From Rhododendron vialii (Eukaryota; Streptophyta; Magnoliopsida; Ericales; Ericaceae), in NCBI RefSeq assembly GCF_030253575.1, contig NC_080559.1, forward strand, positions 32,545,501 through 32,609,500: DNA of 64,000 bases, given 5' to 3'. Shown piece after piece: positions 23,305 through 36,200 of the stretch. Numbering within the stretch: the stretch's first letter is position 1; every line of letters starts with the position of its first letter. The position numbers and the translations under genes were made by a program. The notes beneath the pieces are model-generated. The model was not told the DNA's origin. It did not search any database and saw nothing but the letters and a program-made list of their open reading frames with translations.

Positions 23305-26300
23305 CTAAATCTTGTGCACACTGTAACCTACATCCTCTGACATCAAGTCTTGACTCCAGTTTTCGAATTCTTTCCCACCGAAGACCACTTGCTTAATTCC
23401 AACATGGCTGTAAAATAAGAATCAAATTTGGTGAGGCAAGTTTGCGTAGTTGAAATAAATGCTTGTTCTCTGATGGAGCTAAAACCAGCAAAAAAAGAGA
23501 AAAGGAAAAGAAAGTATCGTAGATAAACAAGAAGGCGGAAAAAGCACAATCGCAAAGGAACCCAGAACTAAGCCAATCACAGTATACTGATCTACATGTT
23601 TGATTGACTCATTAAGAACATAAAAGCCTGTTGCCTTTCTTTTGTTTTGTTTTCTTAAGCAGGCATTCAAGAACTCACTTACTGCTTTTGCAGCAGGTTC
23701 GGCAGTACATGAAAATGTTTGATTTTGAATAGATTGAGTTCATGTAGCGATTTGTGAAAATGAAGGGAAAAAATTCAGAGGGAGCTTACTCAGAGCTTAT
23801 CTGTGTCAATGCGTTCACCAAAATATCCAATATTAATGAGTCGTTGGTTCCAATATCCACCCTGTTAAGAAACAAAAGAGGAGGAAAATAACTCCTTCCA
23901 TCCATGATAAAACATGGCTAAGATCAGCAACTGAGATTAGAAAATGGAAACATACCATACACGTGCTAAGTTGTCTTGAATCTCAAGATCCCCTATGTTA
24001 TGAAATGTAGTTGGGTCAAGATTTGCTCCCTCAATAGCATCATAACTCGGTCTTTTCTCATTCAAAGGAGATTGTGACAACTGCAAAGGTTAGAATTAAG
24101 AATTTGAGCAACAGAAAACAAATAAAAACATGGGAAAGCTGCAGCTGCCCGTTGGAACTGGACAATAACAGACTCAAGAGGAACAGGACAATAAAAGCAA
24201 TTTACCTGCATATTCATGGAATTACATCCGCCAAGACGTCCAACAATGTGCCATGCACGAATCGTCTGTAAGTCAGATAGATTAGATTAATAGGGATTCA
24301 TTTGCTAACAGATGATATCGAAAATGAAAAAGAAGGTACTAACATCACGGATTAAGGAAACGTCTTTCTCAAGTGGAGCATTGTAGAATTCAAACCATAT
24401 GTATGAGTTTGAGAAGTCAAATCTGCAAACGTCAACCACAAAGAAGTTTTAAAATGGAAAAAAGAAATACTTGAATGCTTAAAAGAGGAACCATTGCATA
24501 TGCACGAAATAGAACTGACCAACGTAATATAATTGCATCACTAGATGCAAAAGGGAACGTAACTTTGGTGTAAGCAGCAACGAGGATGTGAATGTCAGGT
24601 GCATCCATTTGAAACAGGATCCCTAACATAGAACGATAACTAAAATCTTCCCCATACAGAAATAGAAGCATGTCTCTTCCCACCTGGATCGGTTAGCCAT
24701 CAGAAAATACCCAAAACTGACATGTTTGCCTTGGATTTAACCAATGGTATGGCTTTGGATATAACCAACAGCACAGAATGGATCCATATACCCACCCTAA
24801 TATAAGGCTCCATGGTGTTTGTACTAGAATCAAAATGCAAATACTAACTGTGATTCTAAACATCAGAATCGCCAATGGATAAACTAAAGAAGACAAATTA
24901 TGTAGTTTTGATCAACTTGAGAAGCACAAGCGAAAGGATGTACTCTGAACAAATTTATCACAATAGAAGTCTCAGAAATTCATGATTTCCACATGCATAA
25001 GGATCGAATTCTGCCATAAGCAAAGGTTAGCTAGCAATCAACATAACCTCTTCCACAACTGCGGAGGAATGGTGATATGTATGTAATTGATATCACATGG
25101 ACATCTCTGGTTATTGACTTTCCTGGCCCTAACTGAATCTTGACTATTGAGGAAGTCATAAATCACCCCTCGGATTGCTAGGTGAACTTGAGGAAGCCCT
25201 AAATGTACATAAAAGAACTTCCCTGCTATACTACAAAGGGTTTCGAGATTGACGCGGGTGAATTGCAAAGCTAAACTACTATTACATTCTTTAAACATTA
25301 CGGGTAATCATGAACTTAGTCAGGAAGCACGCAGATCACCAACTTGTACTCTCATGTCATCAGACATTCCTCATAACCCTCTTCTTTCGTTTCACTTACT
25401 AAAGAAACCAAAAATAAAAATAAAAATGAGAATTGAATACCAAATTAAAAAGACCCCATGGATTTGTCGAATCAGGAAGCCACATGTAACATGACTAAAC
25501 ACGGTGTCTTCAAATCTAGAAGAAACTCACAGGAAAGAGATGTGTAATATAAAGGGCTAACTAATCCTATCCAATGTTTTTATTCCGGAAACATCAAGTA
25601 CACAAGATTCAACATGCAAAAATATTCAAGAAGGAAGTCTGCATAACAGGTTTCCCTTGAGTAATATAATCTACATAACACTTGTAGCAAGGTTCGGAGT
25701 CACCTAAGATCGAAAAGTACCTAAATCTTTGTTGGGAAATCAATCAAGGATTGATTAAAAAAATATGTGCATACATTTAGAGTATGAGCGCAAATCACAC
25801 CCTGCACTTAGCCAAGGCAGAATGCATATCATGTCTCCCCTTATTGTTTGGTGCAAATAAGCAATATAGTTCTGTCCCTTATATGAGGAATTAATGTGGG
25901 GATACGTAATGCCACCCTCCCCATGGGAATACTTTTAATCCCTCCCCTCTGGATTATTTTCTCTCAGCCAACTGTCAAGAATAATTGCTGTCCCTTCGTC
26001 CCACTTTTATCCTCCCCTATTGAAACATAGTAAATTAAATCCTAGGGTAAGCACAATCAAATCCACAATACCACCTCTTATTCCCTGTTATTGAACCCCA
26101 TACAGAAATAGTTTGGTGGTCAAATGTGGTGCAGATGTATTGTACCTTTTTCGACCTCAATCATTGTTTTCTCTTGATCCCTGCACCATTATCACCAAAT
26201 ATGCCCAAAGTCTACATGAGTGGCATTCCTTTTTCCGGTTCCTCGTAATGAACCTCATGTACTTATTGCTAGCGACTGGGAAGGGGATGTTTGATATCGT

Positions 26301-28744
26301 AAAACTACATGTTAAACATACTTGTTGAAACGCACTTCCATGGGGGCCGTTGAACCGGTTTTCGTGTGCAAAATTTTGTTCCTCTTCTTCTTAAATCTCT
26401 CTGCCATCTGGAAAAAATATACCCCACTAAGCAGCAGCCAAAATAATCATCAAACAACATTTATGCAAATATACAAAGCACATAAATGATAAATGTGACA
26501 CATACAACATTCAAAAACTTACAATAATCGAATTCCTGGAATTTCAAATTAATTTGAAAAACCAAAAACATCAAATAGTATATAGACAAGTACAAAGCAA
26601 ATGAATGTGAAAGATGCAGAGGTCAAAATTTCCTCTATCCACATAACCAAATTCATTGAAATTACCCAATTAATTTGGAAAACCAAAAATATCTCAAGTT
26701 TTATAAGTCGGACAACTGATCACAGGGGGAATAGTAATACCATATACACTGTGTATATTTGCAGTCACGGAGTCACTCAACTAGTTACTGTATGTCTCAC
26801 ACATAAGATTATATAACCGATTCGTTCTTAATCAGGATCCTAAACATTTTATCCAAACACCGCATTTTTAGTCACTTGAATATGTGAAAACTTTTTATAT
26901 CCAATCTAAAACCAAATGGCAATGAGTAGAAAGGTCCCTCGTGTCATTTAGTGATCTCTCATTCCATACTCAAGAAATGTGGAACTATTCTTTAACACCC
27001 GTCACGTGCAGGTGCAGCTCCATTAGGTCTATCACGTGTAGCCTTTCTTGGGGTCTCTCTTCATGCAACTTTTTTTGGGGTCTATCTTTGTGCATCTTTT
27101 TTCGGAATAATTCAACAAAAATCAGCTTACTTTGGACTGGGCTTTCTGAGGGTCGTCAAGAACACTCCCAAGGATTTCAGCAAACTCAGGGTCTCTATCA
27201 TAATCCTTCTCTTCTTCTCCTCTTAGCCGGAATCGACCCTCAGGCGAAAACTCATCCACTTCTTCGTCTTCAAAGACATCACCGTCGACATCATCACTTA
27301 AACTGTCTTGTTCAATTTGGGTTTCCGAATTCTGGGTTTTCACTCTTGCTCTGGTATTGAAAAGGGGTGTCTTGGGCTGAAAACCAGAAAAATCATCAAG
27401 CAACATGCCAACGTATATGCAAACATCAAAAGCACATAAATATGAAACATACATGGTTCAAGAACTTATATTATTCACAATAATCTAATTCCTGGTATTA
27501 CCAATTAATTTGGAAAACCATAAAAATCACATAAGATACAGACGTATACAAAGCAAATGAATGTGAAAGATGATACAGACGTATACAAAGCAAATGAATG
27601 TGAAAGATGAAGAGGTCAAAATTTCCTCAATCAACAAAACCAAGCTCCTTGAAATACCCAGTTAATTTGGAAATCCAAAAATATCTCAAGTTTGATTAGT
27701 CGTACAAAACATAGTATGCTCACATGATTATCTATCATACGGGGTTACCAATACCACTCACAGTGTATATTCCATATTTTGTATCACTGGTTGTGATATG
27801 CAGTCACAGAGTCACTCCATTGGTTATTGCACATCTCACGTGTGAGATTATATATTCGATTCCTTATTAATCCAAATCCTATATATCTTAACCAAATACC
27901 GCATATTTAGTCTCTTGAATATGTAGTCCAAATCCAATGCTCATATCCAGGACCGATAAATGAACCAAGCTGCATGTGTTAGCGCATTAAGACTTCATTC
28001 AAGAATTGGTTGTTATCCAAACAAACCAAGCTTTAACATTAATTGAAACTCGTTAAAATTTCAAACCAAGCTCAAATAACATACTGCTCGGCTTGTTCGG
28101 CTTATGATGCATGAAATTTCAAGCTACTTGAGATTGGATCATGTTTGGCTCAAACACGGCTCGATTGAAGCTCCTATGGGATCGAATATTTCATAAGCCA
28201 AGTTCAAATATATTTTTGAAGCTCATTAACCTTTCAAATCAAGCTTGAACATGTTGTTGGAGCTCATTAAGCTTTCAAATCAAGCTTACACCCGCCCAGC
28301 TCGTACGGCTCGTTTATCACCCCTACTCATATCTAGACAAACGGCCCTGTAATTCATTAGCATTTTCTCAGAATAATTTCACAGAAATTAGCTTACTTTG
28401 GACCGGTTATTTGGAGGGTCGTCAAGAACACTCCCAAGGATTTCAGCAAACTCAGGCCCTCGATCATAGCCCTTCTCCTCTTCGTCTCCCCTTATCCGAA
28501 ACCCACCCTCGGGCGAAAACTCATCCACGTCTTCGTCTTCGTAGCCATCGCCGTCACCGGTTGCACTTGCTCTGGTAGTGACGAGGCGTGTCTTCTTGGG
28601 TTGTTGAGTACAGGATAGAATTGGAAGAACTGAATGGGGTTGAGATGGAGGAGGGTATTGGTTTGATCGGAGAGATGATTTGCAGCGTGAAATGCGTGGG
28701 AGTTGATAAGGAGACAGAAGCGAGCAGGGTTTTAGGATAAACAT
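23305..28744 (-). CDS. DUF3531-like plastid protein (290 aa, 7 exons, plus a duplicated exon)
   Basis: Exons 28744-28397, 26407-26322, 24422-24344, 24265-24206, 24080-23956, 23861-23790 and 23407-23305 join in frame. The N-terminus (MFILKPCSLL...) is rich in Ser and Pro with few acidic residues, like a chloroplast transit peptide. An acidic block follows (VDEFSPEGGFRIRG, EFAEILGSVLDDP), then a basic linker (MAERFKKKRNKI), then the conserved body: FDFSNSYIWFEFYNAPLEKD, WHIVGRLGGCNSMNMQ, GDLEIQDNLARVWVDIGT and KQVVFGGKEFENW, ending SVHKI. I believe this is the DUF3531 family, whose function is unknown. A second exon-like copy of the acidic block lies in intron 1 at 27376-27131. It is in phase, so an isoform that includes it or swaps it is possible. 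ATG 28744 is chosen because the frame upstream offers only a GTG. Confidence 0.75.
26435..28650. repeat. Tandem duplication of exon 1 (3' part) and intron 1
   Basis: Two adjacent units are homologous: about 26435-27376 and about 27385-28640. Both start with intron sequence (AATCATCAA...CAACAT, then AGCACATAAAT) and contain the shared block AATTAATTTGGAAAACC plus ACAAAGCAAATGAATGTGAA. Both finish with an acidic-block exon and its donor GTAAGC. The right unit also contains extra sequence at about 27940-28330, rich in CAAGCTT/AGCTCATTAA words, that looks transposon-derived. Confidence 0.75.
27131..27376 (-). other. Duplicated alternative exon 1b of the DUF3531-like gene
   Basis: On the minus strand, after TTTTCAG, 246 nt (82 codons) stay open to a GTAAGC donor. 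They encode PKTPLFNTRARV...VDEFSPEGRFRLRG...DYDRDPEFAEILGS...DDPQKAQSK. This repeats the acidic module of exon 1, with phase 0 at both sides, so inclusion would not shift the frame. Whether it is used as a cassette exon, as an alternative first exon, or not at all cannot be told from sequence. Confidence 0.65.
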
Positions 28745-28799
28745 CAGCGTTTGATTTTTGTTTCGACGACAAAGAGAGAGTGAGCTTTTCACTGTTTCT

Positions 28800-30228
28800 C
28801 TCTCCCCGGAACGCTGTTTGTTCGAATTTCTGATGCATACCCATAAAAAAAAAAGAAAAAAAAAAAAGAGGAGGATGAAAACACGTTATTCACGTAAAAC
28901 AATCAATCCCCTTTGTTCAATTTTTTTTTGGACAATTTGAATTAAAAAAATAATCTATTACCGCTATTAGCGGTAATGCGTAGATTGTTCTTAATCTAAA
29001 TCGTTTAAAACACTTTTAAACGGTCATAATTGACTCTATAATAAATTATTCATGAAGTTCCATGAATAAGTTATTTTCAATAATGAAAATTCTAACTCCA
29101 CACCTACTTAACCCCCGCTCACAACAGAGATAGGCCCACATACACTGAATGTGTAGTGTATGTGAGTTCCACCTTTATTGTGAGCGAGATGTGTAAATGT
29201 ATATGTATTTGTAGAATGATTGTTCTCAATAATACCGAATTTCTATCAAATTTGTACTCACTGGGCCGAATCCGATGAACCAGACCAGAAAAGTGGAGCG
29301 GATAAACCTGGTGCGTTGTTTATTAGTAATAAGAGCAAGTACACCAATGGTCAGGAAAACTAACCATTAAACAGTGCCAAATTGTATTTTTCTAGCTACT
29401 TTTAACTTTCATTCTATACCAATGTTCTCCATAATCTTCTCTATTCCATTAAAATATTATAAATTACCCCATATGATAGAAGAGAGAGAAAAGGGCAGAA
29501 GAGAGAGGGAGAGAGAGAATTGTTAGGAAGATAATAAAAAAGTGGATAGATGAGAAATAGTGCTTAGCTATTTTTACCTGCCCATTTGAAGAAATGTATT
29601 TTACCTTTATGTTTAGCTAGTCTACTGCATTGGAGTTTTGGAGGTTTACTTCTCTACTTTACCTAATTTTGTAAATATAGCTCATTTGATATACTTGCTC
29701 GTTATTCTTGATATTTTTTATTTTTTATCTAATTTTTTATCGTAATTTTTGAAGTTAATCATTCGTCTCAATAATGCGAATCAAAAAAGTATAAAAATAT
29801 AAACCGATGTTAAAAAATAAATAAGACGCCACTTTAAACAAATAAGATTATTATTTGATTTTGTCTTTAGTAAACTTTTTTTGCTTTCTATCATAATTTT
29901 ATACTTTGTAAATAAATTAAATTAATCTAAAAAATATAATACGAATCTAACAAAAAAAAAAATTCGAACAAAACACACAAAACAAAAAATGAGCCCAAGA
30001 CTAAACGAGCCCGGCCCGGCCTCCAACTTCTCCAATCATTTGGCTGCTTACGCAAGTCCCACCCCGACATCTCCACGAATTAAAACTACCCAAGTGACAG
30101 TTTACGACTGGGAGAGATTCCGCAGTAGGCCATTGATACTACCAGGCCACACTAGCACTTCTCTCCGGTTGGAGAGGGGGAAATAGAAGTACACATCCGT
30201 ACCCGCGTTCATCTCTCCCTCTAGAATC
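28800..30228. other. Intergenic spacer with small palindromes
   Basis: AT-rich. A perfect palindrome ATTACCGC-TATTA-GCGGTAAT lies near 28957-28977 and another near 29038-29076 (ATTCATG...CATGAAT). At 29333-29640 a segment begins GAGCAAGTACACCAATGG and ends near CTGCATTGGAGTTTTGG, suggesting a worn hAT-like MITE, but the ends are unclear. The stretch just before 30229 is the promoter and 5' UTR of the M16 protease. Confidence 0.45.
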
Positions 30229-33200
30229 ATGGATTTGCTACCGGCGGAGTCGTCGCAGATCAAGAAGAAACACGGATTCCGGTCGCTGAAACTAGTAAAC
30301 ATAGACATGGACGACGCCCTATCCGAAAAGCCCTTCGGAGTCGACTACGGGAGGCTCGACAACGGACTCTGCTACTACGTTCGATCCAACTGCAAGCCTA
30401 GAATGAGAGCTGCCCTAGCACTCGCCGTCAAAGCTGGGTAAGCGCTTTCTGCTGCAATCCAATTTATGGATGGTCGTTGTAGTTTTGTCTGTATCGATAT
30501 CGGCTAGTAAAACCAAAATGTATGTTTGTCCGGTAGTAAAACCGTAACTTAAAAGTGATACATATTTTTTCAAGAAAATTCAATTTTTTTCACAAATTAA
30601 AAGAACTCATTGATATCCAGTGAGTTGTTAAAAAAATTTGATTTTTCCTTGCAAAAATAGAATTAGTTTTAAGATCCCGTTTTGCAGATCGGATGAACAT
30701 TTTGGGCCGGAGGGAGTAGATCATTGCACAATGATCCCTGATATATGCAATTAAATTATTTTGGTCCCCATTAGTCATTTTGTTTCTATAGCATCCAGGA
30801 ACTTCACGCATTACTCTAAAGTAGGCTCCTATCCCGACATTGAACAAAGGAAACTGCTAATGCCAAACTGTTTTTGTTAATGCCAAAAGTTGTAGTGCAT
30901 AAGAGCCTTGTACAGGGAAATTGATAATGCATAATGCCAAACCTTTTTTTGTTAATGTCAAAGTTTTAGTGTATAACAGTCTTGTTACCTTGCTCACAGT
31001 ACAAGTCTTTCATGCACTACTGGTGTTAACAAAAACAGTTTTTTGCATTGTCAACACTCTTGAACAAATTTGCTCCGTTTGATGCTTTAGCAGAGCTGCT
31101 AAGTTACACTTGCATGGGTCAGAAGTTAGCTGCATTGCTAACTGTAGCGGTTTCTTATTGAGACTTGAGAGGAGAGGGAGGTGCTGGATGTGTGTTATAT
31201 TACCCAAATTAAATAATGCCCACCTGACACATGAAATTTGGTTATTTTATAACACGCACCCAACACACAAAACTGGGTTCCACTTTTACCTTATTTTGTA
31301 TAAGACGCGTGTTCAGCACTTAAGCTACTTAATTAGAATTCTGTGCCTATCCATTTTACCTATTAGGCTGCTATGTACATATTTAACATCTATATGCACA
31401 TACCCAGTTTCTATTAGCCATCACACAACCAGGGTTTCACTTCTTACTTCCTCGCCAATCAGGAACTCATCTCTCACATACGTGTTACTTCATACAGGAG
31501 AGCACAGTTGTCCTTTTTTCTAGCCTTTCCCATTGGCCTTGAAACTGCCAACCCCTTCATTAAGGTTGTTTCTTAAGCAGGCTCAGCTTGTCACTTTAAA
31601 AAATTCAACTTTTTCTTGCGAGTATAAATAATTTCCCATTTGCTAAGCAATAAAATTGCTACCCTCTTCCATTCTCATGGCCTAAATGCCTATAGTCATT
31701 CCATTATAGATATTTTTGTGATCTGCTAATTTAAATAATCTGAGGCATTCAATGTGGCAGCTCAGTTTTGGAAGAGGAGGATGAGCGTGGAGTTGCTCAT
31801 ATAGTCGAGCATCTTGCCTTCAGTGCTACAAAGAAATACACCAATCATGATATTGTTAAGTTTCTTGAAAGTATAGGGGCAGAATTTGGCCCTTGTCAGA
31901 ATGCTGTCACATCTTCTGATGAAACTGTTTATGAGTTGTTTGTGCCTGTTGACAAGCCAGAACTGTTATCTCAGGCCATTTCAGTCTTGGCAGAATTTAG
32001 TTCAGAGGTAACAAACCACTTCATCGTTTTACTATATGGATAAAAATTTCGATTGTTTTTACTTTTACTACCTGTTTCATTTAGGTGCGAGTCTCAATGA
32101 CTGATTTGGAGAAAGAAAGAGGGGCTGTTATGGAAGAGTATAGAGGGAATAGGAATGCAAATGGCAGGATGCAGGATGCACATTGGGTTCTCATGATGGA
32201 AGATTCAAAGGTAATTCTGTGTAGCTTCATATTTGTCGGTAGTCTTAACTCTTAAGTACTGGTGAGGTTATCTTCATGGTCATCATACTGTATACTTGCA
32301 GCATGATTGTGAGCTTGTGTAAAAATTCATTTTCAACAACTTGAATCTTCTGTAATAATGATATCCACTCCCTTTTATGTTAATGCCGTTCCCATCATTG
32401 TTTGTTTATTGTTTATCTTCCCGTAAAACCCCAAATTTTTTGTTGCAGTATGCTGAGCGTTTGCCAATTGGGTTAGAAAAGGTAATCCGGACAGTCTCAG
32501 CTGACACGGTGAAGCAATTTTATAGGAAGTGGTACCATCTACACAATATGGCGGTGATAGCTGTTGGAGATTTTTCTGATACGCAGGTTGGACTTTGTAA
32601 CTTGTACATGTTCCTTTACACAACAATGTATACTTGCTGTTGAATGTTCTTAACTTTGCCCTCTCTCTCTCTCTCTATGTGGCAGAATGTAGTTGAGTTA
32701 ATAAGGACACATTTTGGAGATAAAATGTCAGCACCTGAACCTCCACTCTTACCATACTTCCCAGTTCCATCTCACGAAGAACCCCGTTTTTCATGTTTCA
32801 TTGAATCCGAAGCTGCTGGGGTTAGTGTCCTCTGGATTTTCCATCTAATCATGTAGAGTAGTTCTGTCCAGTATGCATCAACATGCAAGAGCATTTATGT
32901 AGCACGTGAAAAATTTACTTGTAGCACTGATCTCAAACTTTTGGATGACAGTCTGCTGTGATGATCAGCTGTAAGATGCCTGGGGATGAGCTAAAAACTG
33001 TGAAGGACTATAGGAATTTACTTGCGGAGTCCATGTTTTTTCATGCTCTGAACCAGAGGTTTTTTAAAATATCTCGTAGAAAAGATCCATCGTATTTTTC
33101 ATGCTCTGCTGCTGCAGATGTTCTAGTTCGCCCAGTGAAAGCCTATATAATGACTTCGTCTTGTAAAGAGAGAGGGACAATTGCAGCATTAGAATCCATG

Positions 33201-36200
33201 CTCATTGAGGTTTGTATTTACTCACTATGTCAGGGGCGTGCTTGGTTTTTTCTTTGCTTTATTAGTTCCCTGCATTTCAGGTTGCTAGGGTTCGGCTACA
33301 TGGATTTTCTGAACGTGAAATTTCTGTTGTTCGCTCCTTGTTGATGTCAGAGATTGAATCTGCCTATATGGAGCGTGATCAAATGCAATCAACCAGCCTG
33401 CGAGATGAATATTTACAAGTATCTACAAATAATTAATTTGTTTGGTCATTGAATTGGAGTTTTTATGAAGTACGATAGGGTTCTACTCATTTTTGTTTTT
33501 TGTTTTTTCCTCCAGCATTTTCTTCGTAACGAACCTGTCATTGGGGTAGAATACGAAGCACAACTTCAGAAAACTATTATACCCTGTGAGTGTCTGTTAA
33601 TGTGGCATTGTTGAATTTTTGACGAAACAAGGGAGGAAAAGATGTTAATACTAATATAACGTTTCTGCTTGCAATAGATATATCAGCACATGAGGTGTCC
33701 AAGTATGCTGAGAATTTCCGAACATCGTGTAGCTGTGTTGTAAAAACAATTGAACCTCACGCTACTGCAACAGTGCATGATCTTAAAGCTGTTGTGTCGA
33801 AGATCAATTGTCTTGAGGAAGAAAGAAGCATTCCTCCTTGGGATGATGAAAACATCCCAGAAGAGATTGTTATCGTGAAGCCAAATCCAGGGTAGATTTC
33901 CTCCCTCGTATTTTGTTTCTGTTCTAATGCGTGTTACAGAAATTCCCATAACACCTAAAGCAATAGGAATTATGCAGCAATTTCATTTTATTTTGGGCCT
34001 ATATCTTATTCCTTTTAATCTATGGTTAGCTTTTAAATGCAGAGTCACTATAGGCAATGGCCCATTAATAGTATTCTTAGGCCTCTTGGAATTGTCCACT
34101 TAACATCGGTCATGTCTTTGCTTTCAGCCATGTGCTGCAGCAAACTGAATGGTCAAATGTTGGAGCTACTGAGCTAATTTTATCAAATGGCATGCGAGTT
34201 TGCTATAAGAGGACAGACTTCTTTGATGACCAGGTATAAATTTTTGTTGGCCCTATGTGCTAGCATGTTGGCAGATATTTAGCTGTGTTGTTATCAAACA
34301 ATTTAGGTGCTCACATGTCAATATAATGAGTGAATGTCCTCTGCCATCAGCCATTTCATACAAGTGACTATTATTAACAGTTTGTTTAAATAGGTTCTCT
34401 TCACAGGGTTCTCATATGGGGGCTTATCTGAACTGCCTGAAAAAGAGTACTTATCTTGCTCAACCGGTTCAACCATTGCCGGAGAAATTGGTATTTTTGG
34501 TTATAGACCATCAGTTATAATGGATATGCTTGCTGGTAAGAGAGCCGAAGTTGGGACGAAACTTGGAGCATATATGAGAACCTTTTCTGGTGACTGCTCA
34601 CCTTCAGACCTGGAAACTGCCTTGCAGGTTCGGCTCCTAGATATTAATAGTGTCCAGCATTTCGTTTTCTTTCCTCAATGGTCTCCAACATGAGATATGG
34701 AACCTTGCACGAAAGTATTTACTGTGTCTCGTTCTTTGTATTCTGTTACCCCATCTGCAATTGTTGAACACATGAATTTTCACCAGCAGATTCCTTGGAA
34801 CACAGACCGCATCCCACATGAACAGCTAACTACCAGGAAAAATTCTTGAGGTGGCCCTAAGATGCAATTTGAAATCGGTACCTCCGCTTCATGAGGTGTT
34901 TGTTCTATCCGTCAACCCTTCGGATTAGTAGACCTTGTAGTATGCCACTGGATGGTTAAGAAATAGATGCCTAGGGCCCTAGGTAAATACGCAATGTAAT
35001 TGGGGAAGTAGAATTGCAGCATGTAAGATTTCTGTAAGTGTGGCATGAGACATGCTCATGTACATTGAGAGTACTGACATGCTTAAGATTCTTGTTTGGT
35101 TGCATGAAACTATGGTTCCTTGCATTCTTTTCTATTTTCTTTGTCTTTGTTCATTGAAGTCATTTGGTTAGCAAATCAAAATCGAAGTGCTGCTACATAT
35201 GAATTGTATTGACCTTTTGACATTTGCTTTCTGGCAGCTGGTTTATCAACTATTTACAACAGATGTGGAACCAGGGGAAGAAGACATCAAGATAGTTATG
35301 CAAATGGCAGAGGAAGCAGTGCGTGCTCAAGAGAGAGATCCTTACACTGCATTTGCAAACCGTGTGAGGGAACTCAATTATGGAAACTCCTATTTCTTTA
35401 GGGTATGCCTGATCCACCTGCTTAAATGGTCAATTTTTTCAATTGGTTTATCCTTGTTAGTAATGCTAATTTCTTCTTATGCAGCCAATCAGAATTAGTG
35501 ACATTAAAAAAGTTGATCCATTTAAGGCTTGTGAATACTTCAACAACTGTTTTAAGGATCCTTCGAGTTTTACGGTCGTGATTGTTGGGAATATTGATCC
35601 TGCTATTGCACGTCCTTTAGTCTTGCAGTATTTGGTAAGTCACTTTCCTCATCAAGTTGGCCAGTGTTGGTATTGCCGTTATCAGGCTGGCTAGGTTACA
35701 AGACGCCATTATATATTGTGAGTTTGTTGTCAACATGTAGGGTGGAATTCCAAGGCCTCGTGAACCCATTTTTCAGTTCAACCGTGATGACCTCAAAGGG
35801 TTGCCTTTCACTTTTCCTTCAACCATAATTAGGTAGGTCTCTATCTACTTGTGTTTCATCTATTCGATTGCATTACCATTATCAATGTCCAATTGTTATG
35901 AGTATGTTACCAGAAAACGCGAATTACGTTTTAGAACAAGCGTTCTGAATGTGGTACACTTATGTTCCAAGACTGAACTTAGCGATCCGAAAATTTCCCT
36001 ATGAAGACCAAAGATGAGAAAAGTTGATTATAATGGTTCTACAAATGTGTGTTACATGAAACATACTTAAATTCATGGGATGTTATTCTCTTGAAAGAAG
36101 AACGTTCTTGGATTGTAAACAATGGAAGCCGACCCCTGTCGTTCCAGGATTTAGGGCATGTGGCGTACCATGTTCTCATTTCTCGAACTGGAACGATCCG

